In this document: piece after piece, positions 1-13,124 of the stretch
Layout of the letters: every line of letters starts with the position of its first letter
How positions within the stretch are numbered: position 1 is the first letter of the stretch
Source: Proteromonas lacertae
Taxonomy: Eukaryota > Sar > Bigyra > Opalinata > Proteromonadidae
DNA: 64,000 nt
NCBI GenBank assembly: GCA_002245135.1
Contig: NGBS01001169.1
Span: 122,865 to 186,864 of the forward strand
Direction: 5' to 3'
Notes under the pieces: model-generated
The model's database searches: none
What the model was told of the DNA's origin: nothing
What the model saw: the letters and a program-made list of their open reading frames with translations, nothing else
Program-made: the position numbers and the translations under genes

Positions 1-3000
1 TACTATTCAATGTTGAGATTAATCTTGTTTCAGATATTTGATTACATCCACGCTTCTGCAAATCTTTCTTTAATTTTGTTATTGGAGCTGGATCAGCTAT
101 AATAATAACATTAAAAATAAATAAAAATTATAATATATATACAAGTAATCCATAAATTCTGTAAAAATGTGCATGTATGAGATAAACTGTCTTTCAATTT
201 ACTAACTGCTACATCTGTTAATATTCCATTATCTATTCAAATACAATAAATAACAATAATATATACTATCAATATATAGATTCTGTAAATTATATAAATT
301 ACCTTTCTGAAGAATCTCAAATAGATTGTATAGATATTTGATGTTAATACTACAATCTAAGAAAATAGAAAAATAGAGATATATACTTCCAATATCTAAT
401 GTGGATAATAACCATTTACGACTAGCAAGCATATCCATTAGGTACTGACTTGAATAATTATTCATTTTATTATCTATAAAAACATTAATAACGATTATAG
501 TATAAATACTTCTTAGATTTAAGTGAAGTAATTCTGGACAAGAATTTGACTTTAACTCTGTTGTTAATAGTTTCATCATTTCACTGGTTAATTCCATACC
601 TATTGATAAATAACAATAAAAAAAATACTTTTCAATATCAGAGTTTGCAAGTGAGGGAAATAACTCAATCTACTTGTTAATGCTTCAAATATATCGAAAT
701 TAATCTTCTTATCAGCAAAATCCAACTCTTTACACAAATAAGGATCTTTAATTTTACCTAACACATCATCAATATCAGCATTTCCAGTTCGAGGAATGCA
801 CAAGACTGTCTTTTGTAGTTTTGGACAAGTTGTAACGAATAATTGTTCAGCTAATCTAGCAACTAATGTTGGAGTGGCTATTTCAATAGAATAACAATAG
901 ATAAATTAATATTTAAATACTTGATAATTTAAGAACATGTAATGGACATTTTCCTCTCTGTAATTCTTTCTGTAAAGCATTAATACCTTCTTCACCAAAT
1001 TCATTCTCTTGTAAGTGCAATGTATTTAATTTTGTACAACATCTCTTACCAAATGCATTAGACAAAGCGACAATACCTTTATCACCAATTCCACAATCAT
1101 CTAGTGATACTTCGTGTAAACTTAATGCATGATGAGTGGCAAAATATCTTGACAATTCTACAGCACCTTGAGAACCAATAGGATTAGCTATAAAACACAA
1201 ACATAAAAATATAAATATATATACATGTTAATGTGAATAATCTCAAGAATTGCATTTTACCTTTTTCAAGTATATCTGCTAAACATTTTATTCCTTGACT
1301 ATTTATTCCACAATTACTTAAATTCAATATTTCAATGGGTAACTCATATTTATCTAAAGTATCACATAATTCCATCATTGAATTCTCATTAATATCATTA
1401 AATGATAGATTAAGTCTTCTCAATTTTGGTAATTTTCCAGCTTTAATAAATCTAGCTAAATACTTGAATGAAGAAGGTGAAAGATGACATCTTGATAGAT
1501 TCAATTCAGCTACAGATGTTAATTCAGGAGAAGTAGATAGAAGAACATGTATTGCTTGTAATGTATAAGTTTTAACAGACAAATCAATAAGTGTTGTAGC
1601 TTTTGGATCAATTTTAGAAAACATATTATCAATTTCACTTGATCTTGGAATATGAGATGACAAAGCTGGACATTGTGGATGAGATAAATGGTTATATAAT
1701 TCTTCACATTCATCAGGATCTCCACTAACATTAAATGTCTCTAATTTTGGACAATTACCACATCCTAAAGATCTATTGAGTATTTTTACACCATCATAAC
1801 CAATATTATTACCATATAATAATAATGTCTTTAATTCTGTTATTCCTTTTGATTCTAACAATGAACCAACATAATAGATTGAATGAGCATCAATATTTGA
1901 CTCATGTAAATCAAGTACCTCTAATTTTGGACAGTATTTCTTTGATAAACATTCACATAAAAGCTTGATACACATTTGAGATAATTCAATTTCACATAGG
2001 TATAACTTCTTGATATTTGGATAGAATATTATTCTATTTATAATGTTTTGAGCATCATATGTATCTTTTGCTTTAATTATTTGAGTGTCTAATGTATTTG
2101 TTTCTATTGTAGTTTTACTTTCATCTGTATAACAACATAACTGCAATACAATATCTTCTGTTGATATTAACGACTTTAAATATTCATAATCTTCTGGTGT
2201 GCAGGATATATTCACTTCTAATTCAGTTTCTGGTTTGAAATCTTTTAAGAAATCACCTAAATTAACTATGAACTTATGGGGAAGAGGAATGTAACTGATT
2301 AAATCTAATTCATTTAAACTAGGACAGAGATTATTCTTTAGATAAAATGGTAATAAACTATCTTCATAAATACAATCTATATACATGATGATAATAATAA
2401 AAGAATAATATACTTGATAAATCAATCTGCTCTAAATCAGAACTAACATCTGGTAATGATGATAAATGAACATAAATTGGGTAATTGAAAGAAAATTGAC
2501 ATGCCTTTAAATTACACCATAACTTGAAGTTTATATAATTCTCTATAGAATTAAATATAAATAATATAATAATATAGAATACGTTCTAAATGTAAGTGAG
2601 TTGGCCATAACTTATCAATTGATAGTGATTGTAATAAAGCAACAGATTTCTCAGTAATTCCAACATCTCTACAATAAGCAGATTGTATACAACCAGACAT
2701 ATCTAATAACACTGAAATAATCTCAGTTGATATATCACCAATATGATTATAACTTAAATCAACAACATTTAATCGATCTAATAAGCATTCATTCAGTTTA
2801 GATAGTATATATTTGGCTGATAGTTCTGTCAATCCTGTATTTCTGAGGTAAATATTATCAATTGATCCTAACACTCCACTAGCAAGTAATTCGAATATAT
2901 AATCAATATCAGTGAATGATAATTGTATTCCAGTCAAATCAATAATACCTTTATTGTTATTGTAGTTCTTTATAATATCTTGAACAACATCAATATTCGG

Positions 3001-6000
3001 TATTTCACTATTTATAAAATAATAATAATAAGTTTTATATATACTATTCTGTATTAGCCCATGTAGATAATACATCATATATCTCTTCAATTCTACTAAC
3101 CAATTCATTCAATTCATACCTTTCATTCATATTTTTATTAACACATTTCATTAGCAAATCAGTAATTTCTGGTGGACAAGAATCATCAAATGAATTAACA
3201 AGGAAACTATCTTCAATATTACTTGGATATCCAACATAAGGATGTTTACCAGTTTCAATATAATAACCAATTACACCAAATTCCCATGACTGTAAATGAG
3301 ATATATTGGAGGATTTAATATATTCTGGTGGTAATGATGGCGTAATTTTACATACTTTCCATGATTGATGGCCTAAATGGTGAATAGATGGATAGACTGG
3401 TTCTAATGTATCATCTAAATACAAAGGATCTGTATTTGATGTTTGAGAAGGTGACATAATGATTGAATCACCTAAATCTTTGCAAAATATTGCTATATTT
3501 GTAGAATCATGGGATGAAGTATATATTATATTCTGTGGAATGAGATTTCTTGTTAAAACACGATGAGTGTTGAGAAACACATAAAAATTGACTATTTCTT
3601 TTAATATTAACTCATGAGTTGGATTTTTAATGAAACTTTCTTTGCTCTACAAATAAAATAATAGAAATTAATATTATATACTTTTGGTTCATAATCAAAG
3701 AACATAAATATCAAATCTTCTCTAATAAATGAATTCTTTTCTTTGAATAAATATAACAAATCGGAAGTAGGATGAGACCTATATATATTAATTACAAAAA
3801 ATATATATATATATATATACATAAAATATAATCGAAGTGGACATAAATATTTATGATATTTCAAACATCTATACACTAATAATTCATTCAATTCATTATC
3901 TCTTTGTTCATCCATATGTATTACTTTCATTATGTAATGTTTACCATATATTGGAGTTCCTTCTAATGTACATTCTACATGGAAACTTCTCTCTCCTAAT
4001 CTCTTTATTATATCAAAATGAAACGGCTCAATTGTAAAGAATTGATGATTCAAGCCATCTATATTGGTAAAATCACATTCTAATAACTTCTTTCTATATG
4101 TTAAGTTGTCATTTAGATTTCTTAACAATCTACAACCTTCTTTGGATGTTGGATTTCCTTTAACAAGTGTAAGAAATGGTAAAAATCCATACTTTACAAT
4201 ATCTGCTAAATCAATTAATACTTCTTCAGTTAAAACTACAAATATAAATATTAAATATACTATTCAAATCAAGTACTTCTAGATTCTGTAAGTTGTTATT
4301 CTTAATATGATCTAATAATATCTTCCAATCATCTCTTTTATCATCACCTAATGCCAAATAGTTTAATCTTGACATGAATGAATTAGATATTGATTCTAAT
4401 ATCAATTGAAGATCATTATCAGTTAATGGATTATTCTTTAATGTAAATTTATAAACACTTTTGAAGTTATAAGAAGTTTGAAAGCAATAACACAAACTTT
4501 CAATACAAACACTATCTAAATTACAATCTAATTCAAATTAATAAATAAATTATCATAATTATATACCATTCATTTCTATTACTTCTAATTTGCTACATCT
4601 ATTCAAACCATATAATAATAACAGTAATTCTTGATGATAGAAGTTAGGTATGGAATTGAACTTTGAATTACTAATATTAATGATGTGTAAATCAGGAAAT
4701 ATCTCATTATATAATAAATCCTGTAATCTAAATAAAGAATAAATATCTAATGGATTTGATGATAAGTCAAGCAATTGAACTGGTTCTTTTAACTGTAAAT
4801 CAAGTGATTTTAATATTGCTTTCAATGAATTAGTTGTAATATTTGAATGCTTTACTTGATCAGGAACGCTCCATTTGAAGAAATCAACACCAGTTGTTGA
4901 ATCAGGAAATAATGTCTTTGGATCAATTTCATTACCATTATTAATAGCTTTCATTATTGAATCATTACCATTTATTATACCTGCGAAATTGAATTTACTT
5001 TGATCAGAATCTCTTAAGATAATATTCTTTACTGTATGAATCATGAATTTACTGTTTATTAATTCTATGAATTGTTCAGGTGATGTTATATCCAAACCTT
5101 TATCAAACCATATTGTTGTTAGATTTGGATAATAATTCTGATTCAAATATGTATTTTCTGTTGTAGAATTTGATTCAACTATAATATATATATATATATA
5201 TATATAATTATACTTCTATATTTAATAGATTTAATATATTGTAGACAATTAATTGAACCAACTCTGTTATATATTTCAACAATATTTTGGTTATTATAAG
5301 AAATATCCGTGAAATCAATAGCATATTGACTCATTCCACTTTGTAATTTATATATAAATAAAGCAATTTCTCCATAACAAGTTGGCGATATAAAGTGTCT
5401 ATGAATTAATGAAATTCCTGGATTTTGACTATTCATTATTTGCTGCATTATACCTGAGGTTATTATATTCTTCACTTCTATCGCTCTAGTATTGGAATCC
5501 AAAACTATTTATTTAATAATTATTATATATATATATATACATTTTGGTGGAATTGAGATTAAATTAATAGTTCTTAACAATGATTTAATATTGTCTTGAA
5601 TATTAATCATTTCCCAGTTTGTCTGTGCCCATAATGACACTTTGTATAATAAATACATTTCACCAACATCAGCTGGTAAATATAAATATGGTGAATTACA
5701 TATATTGGAGATTATTAAATAATCATAATTCAAAAAGTCATCTGATTCTAAATAAAAGTTTGGAAATTGCTTTACTAAATAAAGTGATTTTGTTTCTAAA
5801 TTCTCTAATTTGTATTTATGACTTAATGTGAAAACATCAATTGAATTATGAAGTGTAAGCTGTGTATCATAGTATCTATTTATTATGAATATGATATATT
5901 TATACTCTAGAATATTATTTTGTAGTTGCTCTAACTTCAATTGTATAGCAACCTCGTATAATCCAGATGCATTTTCGTCAGATATTTTAATCTATAAAAT

Positions 6001-6290
6001 ATTATTATACACAAATTATACATCACCAAAATGAAGATATTCAATAGCTTCTAACAATCTAGCTGAATTGACATTATGTAAATGAACTTTATTATCTTGA
6101 ATAATAGAAGAATCTGAGCACATTACATAGAGTAAAGCTTTTGATCCAGGATACGAAACGTCATCCAGAATATATTCCATATCACAGATTGAGCTTTGTG
6201 CTAGTATATTCATCAATCTATATCCATGTATAATAATGCAAAATCATACCTTCCACATAATATTTTCTGATTTATCTGTCTCGTTGCCAT
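1..6290 (-). CDS. BTB/BACK-like - LRR - pseudokinase - LRR protein (3' end outside window)
   Basis: The start is ATG at 6290, in a short first exon that splices into 6216. At least fifteen exons follow, joined by introns of about 25-45 nt with GTAT...TAG ends, and the frame stays open to base 1, so the C-terminus is missing. N-terminal residues look like a BTB fold (SKALLYVMCS, then LEAIEYLHFGDV and GLYEVA) followed by a BACK-like helical region (6000-5540). Ribonuclease-inhibitor-type LRRs with LxxLDLS / NPxG patterns fill 5500-4200 and 3000-1. Between them, 4128-3050 encodes a protein kinase fold: a degenerate Gly loop, Lys in YIMKVI, TRNLIPQN where HRDLKPxN is expected, DLG for DFG, PPEY, and WEFGVIGYYIETGKHPY. 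The catalytic Asp is Asn, so I infer a pseudokinase scaffold, perhaps a cullin-3 adaptor through the BTB. One gene is assumed because no in-frame stop separates the parts. Confidence 0.7.
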
Positions 6291-6379
6291 TCTATTTTTA
6301 AAAACAGTTTTCAATTGTTTTCTGAAATATTATCCGTTTCAGTATTCAAAAAAAGTAAATTTGAAATATCTCATCAATA
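6291..6379. promoter_or_regulatory. 89-bp head-to-head intergenic region
   Basis: Only 89 bp separate the start codons of the divergent BTB-LRR gene and the glycoprotein gene. It contains an AACAGTT at 6303-6309 and TTTGAAAT just before the right-hand ATG. Both promoters must lie here or overlap the genes. The promoter role is inferred from geometry. Confidence 0.4.
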
Positions 6380-7519
6380 ATGCATTCAACTGTGTTAATA
6401 TTTGTGTTTGTGATATTTATTTCTTCTGTGAGAAGTGATAATTATGAAGGTGATTATTATAAAATTGGTAATGATGTTCTTAACAGAGCTATTGATGCAG
6501 CAATTGCAGAAATGCTTAGACTGAATACAACAGATAAAAATAGTTTTGCTCAAATATTTGAAAGAGTATTTGGAACAGAGATTAGTATTCCCATCCCTTC
6601 TGTGTACTCATGCAGAAATGAAGTTTATCCATTGCATGATATAGGTGTGTTAAGCTATATTTTAAAAAATAAAGAAATAGTTTATGGTGCAAGTTCAATT
6701 ACAAGACCACCAAAGATATATGATTGTACACCAACTTCTAAAGAGAGAAAAGGTAGGAAATTATATAAATGCAATGGATTTGAAGCAGAAGTAGGTCAAG
6801 CTGTTATGAATTTATTATCAAAACATTATTTAGGTGAAGAAGTTATTAAATCATATTTTGTAGAAGTAAAATGGAATTATAATGCAACTGACAATATGTT
6901 ATACCATTTAGATAATGTATTTATATATTAATTATTTATTATTTTTTATATAGAATGTATATGATGCAATAATCAGTGGAATGAGTGTTGATGGTGAATG
7001 GACTTTACCAAATGGTGCTACAATTGATAGAAACACTATATTTAAGTTCAGTTGTCCTTATCAAATAGGAGGTAGTGCAATAGTAGGAGGTAAAAAAGAA
7101 TTACCAGAAGGTCTTGCTGTTATCAATAGTTTACAGTCATTAAACCATACTGATATTTATACATGTGTCGATTATGGTACTTCTATGGCACATCATTTAG
7201 AAGATGTGCTAACTAGAGGTACTATTGTGTATTGTGGAGTAAATGGCACTGAATCTTCTGATTGTAGGAAGTGGACTAATGAAGGTACAAAATGTCATGT
7301 TTATATTGCTCCAATATTGAATGCTTTGTATGATGAAAAAGTTCATGAGAATTTAACAAGTATTTTATACTATTATTATTATGTATAGTAAAATATATAT
7401 TCGAAGAAGATAGTACACCTGTTGGAATTGCAATGAGATATGATTATGTTGATTTTGCAGTTTCTAATACTCCATGTGTGTTAATAATCATTGCTCTATT
7501 AATTTTCCTTATAGCATAA
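6380..7519 (+). CDS. secreted, probably GPI-anchored glycoprotein, family unknown
   Basis: Three exons (6380-6916, 6954-7359, 7389-7519) joined by 37- and 29-nt introns give about 357 residues. The protein opens with a clear signal peptide (MHSTVLIFVFVIFISSVRS) and ends in a hydrophobic run (VLIIIALLIFLIA) directly before the stop with no basic cytoplasmic tail. This is the usual look of a GPI-attachment signal rather than a type I membrane anchor. The lumenal part has several Cys residues and NxS/T sites (for example NTTD, NHTD, NGTE, NLTS), as expected for a disulfide-bonded surface glycoprotein. I do not recognise a catalytic family. It is transcribed divergently from the BTB-LRR gene 89 bp away. 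Confidence 0.75.
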
Positions 7520-7635
7520 CAAATTAAATCAATTCTATATATTTTTTTCCCTCCTCATTTAAATTAACCAAAAAAAACATAATTATGTTGTACGCACTAT
7601 ATATATATATATATATTATTATTATTATTATTACA

Positions 7636-8814
7636 TTATATAGACTCATAACTCTCCTCTGGTACAATCTTATTCCTTTTCACATCAGGTCTATAATCTG
7701 AAGAAGATTTCTCTAATTTCATATGTATACTATTATCTTCTCCAGTCCTCGTACCTTTCTTCTTAGTGTAACTATACGAACTACATCTAGTTCTTACAGA
7801 CGAAGATGATTTAACGAACAATAATTTACTTTCAGAATCAAGTGTATTTGATCTGTATGAATAGCCAAACTCCTGTCTTAATGAGAATATCATTTCACTC
7901 ATAGATGACATTTTAGGACTATGTATAGAATAATCGAAATGATAAGGAGGAGGATGGTTGGTGAATAAAACACGATGTAATTTTGAAAATATTGATTCAC
8001 AAGGTGGTTTAGCCATTTCTGAACCTTTTGAATAGAAATATTCGATCCTTCTTGTTATTACATCATATTCATCATTTCCTAAAGTTAAATTAATTAACAT
8101 TTCTTTTAAACAATAAACATAATCTTCATAGGATGTTGAGTTTATAAATATATTCATAAATGCTCTTATTGAATAACCATTACTTGAATATTCAGTCTTA
8201 TTTTCTGAATCTTCTAATATTAATAAAATTACATCAAATGAAAGGACTGTATTATTGATTAAGTTTAGAAAATGATGAATTTGATCAATTGTAATGAATA
8301 AATTACTCAATATATTAGCCATTGATAATAATAAGGGCAATACATGAGATGCACTAAAAAATATGAAAGTACATATAAATAGAAAGTATCTTGGATAAGT
8401 TATATTTGCTATTAATTATATATAATTATTATAATTATACTATGTTGGAAAAAATGTTCAATTAGGTTGTGATATTTCTTGTCAAAATACCGCACAAATA
8501 CTGACAATGGAATTGTACCATCAGCTTGGTTCTCTCTCCACAAAGTGAGATATGAAAACAATATCTTATTTACATCGTGATGGTTTACTATTCATACAAT
8601 TTATAATTAAAAAAATAAATGATATACAAAACAAAACAGAGGCCATTTTACTACATTTTGAATCTAACTCAACAATGGGTTTATTTGGAATTTCCATATT
8701 GTTATTAATTATTTCCCTAAATGCTAATTCCTAATAATATATGTATAAAAAACATACTAACAGAGTTCTATAATCCACTGACATTGCAGTTTGAACGCAT
8801 GATAACTCTGTCAT
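7636..8814 (-). CDS. unknown helical protein with Ser/Lys-rich C-terminal tail
   Basis: Starting at ATG 8814 (MTELSCVQTAMSVDYRTLL), four exons can be joined through introns near 8757-8731, 8650-8610 and 8436-8405, giving roughly 330 residues. Splicing keeps the frame through LNHHDVNKILFSYLTLWREN and into the last long exon. The N-terminal two thirds look all-helical. One segment (YPRYFLFICTFIFFSA) is hydrophobic enough to be a membrane helix but could be a buried helix. The tail from about residue 250 is rich in Ser, Lys and Arg (for example KKKGTRTGEDNS) and looks disordered. I do not recognise the family. Confidence 0.55.
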
Positions 8815-9067
8815 ATCTATCTTTTATAAATATAAATGCTAAATTTAAAATGATTTATCTGCTACTTATCGATCTATGAAGTAACTAATGTATAACGAAT
8901 AATAAAATCAAACTAAAGCTTGATTTTTATTTTAAAAAAATAATTGCATATATTAAATGAATTACATATTTGAAAAACAAACAATATCCCAATAAGCAAT
9001 ACCTCTATTTGGATTTAAAATAATAATAATTAAAATTCATTCATTTTTATTAACAAATGTAATTTCT

Positions 9068-10212
9068 TTATGAAGATGATGGTTGTTGCTGTTGTAAATA
9101 TTGGTACATTTGATCTTGCAAATTGTAATAGCTATGACATCCAAATTCTGTTCCTTCTAATTGACATTTAACTTCCATATTATAACTCTTATGTAAATTA
9201 GCAACCATATGAATATTACCAGTTAAATATTGACCTTCATTAGCACCAATTGGGGTAGGAAATAATAATCTACATTGATACCAGTGAGTGTCTAAATACA
9301 ATTAAAAAAATAAAATATAATATTATATATATATATAATACAATCGCTATCTGGAGATGTAGACAAAACAACAACTTCATTACTTCCATTGAAACTAACA
9401 TCAAACCAATTTGCTATGCCATTTATAACACATGGCTTATTTATTCTCAATCTAAATGGTATATCAATAACATGCAAATCCTCAGGTTTATTATGTAAAA
9501 AATCAATTAAATAACTAGCTTTCTCATCTGTTACAAGCTGATTTGAATTGAAATAACCAATCAGTGGTTGACTTAACATCTCTCTTATACTGTGTTTATA
9601 TAATTCAGATACATCAACACCATAAAAATCAGTTTGATTCCAAAACTGAACTTTATCGAATTGTTCATCATATAAACTCTGATCTTGGAATAATGAGATG
9701 TAAATAGTACCTATTGATGGAAACATCTTACCTCCTTTATCTTTTAAAAATCGCTGTCTTGCTATTATATAAGATTCTAACATTCTTTCATGAACTAAAA
9801 AGAAACCCATTGGTTCAGATATTATTATATCTACTTTTTCTGGTATTTCAATCTCTTCTACTTTTCCATGTATAACTTCTATTATTTTCTCTTTGTGATT
9901 GGCTTTAACTAATTTCTTTGCATAATCTGCCATTTTACTTATTTCAATTGCATATACTTTTTTTGCACCTGCCTGAGCAGCAAAGAAAGATAAAATGCCA
10001 GTTCCAGTGCCAACATCTAAAACTACTTTACCTTTGAAATCGGAAATGTTATTGATTATTGCTTTTTGATATGTGCCTGTTCTGACATAATCTTGAAGCA
10101 TATTCTGCTGATGTTGTAACATTCCATAATAATGAAAGAATGGGTGTTCTTCTAATTCATCTTTCGTTATATCTACTTCCTCTTCTTGGATTTTTGATGA
10201 TATTTTAGACAT
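9068..10212 (-). CDS. CARM1: protein arginine N-methyltransferase, CARM1/PRMT4-like
   Basis: Two exons (10212-9342 and 9291-9068) with a 50-nt intron give about 364 residues. Motif I (VVLDVGTGTGILSFFAAQAG) and the following acidic YAIE bind S-adenosylmethionine. The double-E loop SEPMGFFLVHERMLES holds the two Glu that grip substrate arginine. The THW loop reads THWYQCRLLF, and its THWYQ plus the sequence after it match PRMT4/CARM1 better than PRMT1. Family knowledge: type I enzymes make asymmetric dimethylarginine on histone H3 and RNA-binding proteins. The N-terminal PH-like domain of animal CARM1 is absent; only about 60 residues precede motif I. The protein ends in a short poly-Gln stretch. 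Start chosen as the first ATG before the conserved YFxYYG helix (here FFHYYG). Confidence 0.92.
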
Positions 10213-10390
10213 AGTATTGGATTTTACAAAGAAAAATGAAATGAAAGTTGAAACAAAACGAATATATTTCTAATTTAATTTGGAATTAAAAGAATTTATA
10301 ATATATTTTACATATATACTTTACAAAATATATTTGTGTGAATAATTATTCTCATTTTCAAAAATAAATATAAAAACACTAATAAGATAA

Positions 10391-11319
10391 TTAATTTGGA
10401 ATCATAAAAACTAGATTATTCTCTGGTTTTCCTGTGCCAATATAAATACCTCCATATCTTGGCTTTAATGTATGATGGAAATAGTGATAACCTGGCCACT
10501 TTAAATTATGAATCATTACTAGTGTCTTTGTTGCATTATAAGATCTACACCAAACGCCTTTAGGTAAATCTTCTGTAATAGGATCAAGAAAATCACCTGG
10601 ATCAATAATACCAGTTCGTTGAGAAACATCTCCTTTCTTTGGATCAGCTGACTTTCTAAAGTGGAAATAATTATGTAATTTACCTGCTTCTATACTATTC
10701 ATTCCTTCATAAGCTGTGTTTTCGATTATGTCATGTGTTGAAGAGACTATATAAGCACCTTTTGGTATTACATCTATTTCTGGCTCAATATGTTGTATCA
10801 TATGAACTAATCTATGACATTCTTGAAACTTTATTATTATTGGCTCTGGTTCTTCTTCAGGTTCTTCATCTTCTTCACCATCACCAGCTTTTGGTTCTTT
10901 TGGAGGTGGTTCCTCTTCTTTTTCTTCAAGCGTTTCTGTTGGAGTTCCTTTTAATGGACCTCCTGGTTTTGCAGCATTTTGTTTTTGCCAATCATTCATT
11001 TCTGGGAATGGTATTAAATCATAATTTTGAGATGTGCTATTAATAAGATTAAAATAACTTAATATACCAGTAATAATATTGTTTTGAAGGTAATTCACAA
11101 TAATCACCATCTTTCAAACTATAAGCTATGAAATAGTCGGCTTCAGTACCAAATATTTTACCCCATAAATATATTTTATTCACACCTGTTGCTGACAACT
11201 TTGTAAACGCTAATTCTAAACCTGCTCTCTCTTCGATATTTAATTGTACTCCTATTTCTGGCAAGATATTTAAATCTTCTAATCTATATAAATTATATAA
11301 TTCAATGAATATACTCCAT
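10391..11319 (-). CDS. RSPH9: radial spoke head protein 9
   Basis: The coding sequence starts with a five-base first exon, ATGGA (11319-11315), followed by a 31-nt intron (11284-11314), then two exons split by another 31-nt intron near 11049-11079. The product is about 287 residues, close to human RSPH9 (276). Recognisable features in family order are LWGKIFGTEADYFIA, the ELPSKQYYYC segment, IPKGAYI, EAGKLHNYFHFR, LPKGVWC, LKWPGYHYFH and a C-terminal GGIYIGTGKPEN. An acidic, Pro/Glu-rich insert (EEEPEPIII and preceding) sits in the middle. Family role: part of the radial spoke head linking outer doublets to the central pair, so the organism should have a motile 9+2 axoneme. Identification is strong. 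Confidence 0.9.
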
Positions 11320-11592
11320 AAAAAACAAATAACTATTAAAAAAACGGAAATGATCAAGTCAATAATCAAACCTAATTTAAGACAAACCTGAGCTTGTTTT
11401 CTTCAAAGTTTTTTTCATACTTGAAATGGTTTATTCTGAATTTTACTGAGAAACTTTATTCTTTGCCAAATATTACAGCTTTTACTCAAGTTAGAAATAA
11501 TTATTTAAATTATGTTAAGTTAAAGGTATTTGGCTATAGCTGATGTTGAAATAGGTGAATCAATAAATATGTACAAATGTATATATAGTTAA

Positions 11593-12135
11593 TTATTCAA
11601 CATTCGAGAATTCATATCCTAATTCTTTCTTTTCTTCTTCTGATGTTCCATCCAATTTTATTCTTTCAATTGATGAAAATTCATATAAAAATGATTTCAA
11701 TTCTGATTTATCTATATCTTCTTTTACTGTTATTGATAATTCTTCTAAAATATCAAATATTTCTTTATTTTCTTTCATTAATCTTAACTCTCTTTCATTT
11801 AATTCATTTCCTTCTAGATTTATCTTTCTTATTTCATATTTATTATCTTTCAATATTTCTATTAACATCTCCAATCCTTTTTCACTCATTCCAATATCTA
11901 TTAAACTAAACTATATTTATAGAATACTTGAAACATTCAACGATAATGGATAAAGTTTAACAACAAATTTATCAAAATATTTACATATTATTTCAATTCC
12001 TTCATTTCCAATTGGATTATTGAATATTGAAATACACTTCACCTTTTTGGGTAATAAATCCATTAATTCTTTTAATCCTTTATAACTAATTCTGTTATTG
12101 GAAAAATCAAGTCTTTTAATAAACTTCATCATCAC
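11593..12135 (-). CDS. short LRR protein, duplicated 3' fragment of the 15577-18813 gene
   Basis: Two exons with a 30-nt intron (near 11890-11919) encode about 165 residues of RNI-type LRR (RLDFSNNRISYKGLKELM, NPIGNEGIEIIC). Nearly all of it is base-for-base identical to the 3' end of the gene at 15577-18813. Upstream the match stops at about 12103-12115, where an ATG ATG AAG supplies a possible start. Downstream it stops at about 11619, after which a new C-terminus (GYEFSNVE) is used. It lacks the pseudokinase half and most LRRs. It may be an expressed small LRR protein or a truncated gene copy; the sequence alone does not decide, though the frame is intact. Confidence 0.5.
11620..12102. repeat. 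segmental duplication, copy 1
   Basis: This stretch matches 15601-16083 (offset 3981) without a difference that I can find by reading. The first mismatch is ggaaaaatc against ggataaatc at 12103. Identity covers exons and intron alike, so the copy arose at the DNA level and recently, or is kept identical by gene conversion. Confidence 0.9.
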
Positions 12136-12345
12136 TAATATTGATAGTTTTTTTTCATTTGGTCTGGTAATTTGAAAGATGTTAATCTATACCCAATATT
12201 CCAAGTAGGTCATTTTGAGCTGGGTAATATTTGCTTATATCATGCAACTCTTCAATATTTCTATTATATCCTTTTCAGCCTATTAATAATACACAATGGT
12301 CTGATAAATCTTCTTTTTTATCCTTTTCAGCTTTTAAATAATGAA

Positions 12346-13076
12346 ATGAATCATACACCCCATTTGTTATAAGCCTTACTAAAATTTTCTATTTTATGAA
12401 AATAAATGCAGTTATAGTAATACAAAATATTTGTCTGATCCAGTTAATTGTGTAATAATTGGTTGGGATGATAATTATAGCAAATCAAATTTTAAAATAA
12501 TACCTTTTCAAGATGGTGCTATTTTGATGAGAGTATTTGGAATTAAAAGTATTACATATTTGTGGATATCTTATGATAACTATAGGTTTTATAGTTATTC
12601 ATTTGGAGATATTGATAAATCCTTATTTAAAGATAATTCAATAAAAAATTATGCTTATGATAATCCTGCAGTTAGAACTGCTTTATGGAGATGTTTCGAA
12701 AAAGCTTATATGTCAGAAGAGTATGGAATTAAAATACCTGAAGTGGAAGGCAGTACAATGAATGTATTTAATACAACATTTATTAATAATGAATATTTAA
12801 TAGCAGTAAAATACTTTACAACAGGAATGGTTTATTATTAATTAATATTTGAACAAAATAATGAATTAATAATGATTGATGAAGGTTATCATAATATAAG
12901 GGGATATTATACATTTATATTAAAAGATCAAATCAAATTGATAACAAATAAATTTTCAGGGAAAGTAGCAATTAAAGGAAATGTAAATTTTTATGTATTA
13001 CCTACAGAATCAAAACATGATAATGATGTTATAAAACGCAATCAAAGTTACATAAACAATTATGATATATATTAAG
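12346..13076 (+). pseudogene. degraded or mis-annotated gene with two in-frame TAA codons
   Basis: A continuous reading frame runs from an exon ending at about 12365 (MNHTPHF), across a plausible intron to 12418, then through 12841, 13075 and up to about 13174, broken only by TAA at 12839 and at 13073. The sequence between the stops reads like real protein (LIFEQNNELIMIDEGYHN; KFSGKVAIKGNVNFYVLP). No GTAT...TAG intron removes either stop in phase. The 5' end is unclear: two similar tcctttttcag-like acceptors occur at 12263-12330. I call it a pseudogene; stop readthrough or an unusual intron are alternatives. It sits next to another secreted-type gene and shows a weak pattern resemblance to it (NVFNTTFINNEYLIAVKYF against NMLYDKTNQSLFIGADMKV). 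Confidence 0.4.
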
Positions 13077-13124
13077 GACCATATCATGTTTATAGTAAAA
13101 TAAGATATTATAAAACTCCAAACG

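Noticed and set aside
10735-11043. Leu/His-rich plus-strand frame
   Set aside because: Antisense to the acidic Pro/Glu insert of RSPH9.
11900-11919. A 17-nt intron in the duplicated LRR copies
   Set aside because: Extending to the next TAG gives a 30-nt intron that keeps the LRR frame (LNVSNIGMSEKG) and matches the usual size.
12172-12372. Plus-strand open frame of 66 codons
   Set aside because: Composition and two poly-pyrimidine/CAG acceptor-like sites suggest that it spans introns of the broken gene rather than being a gene itself.
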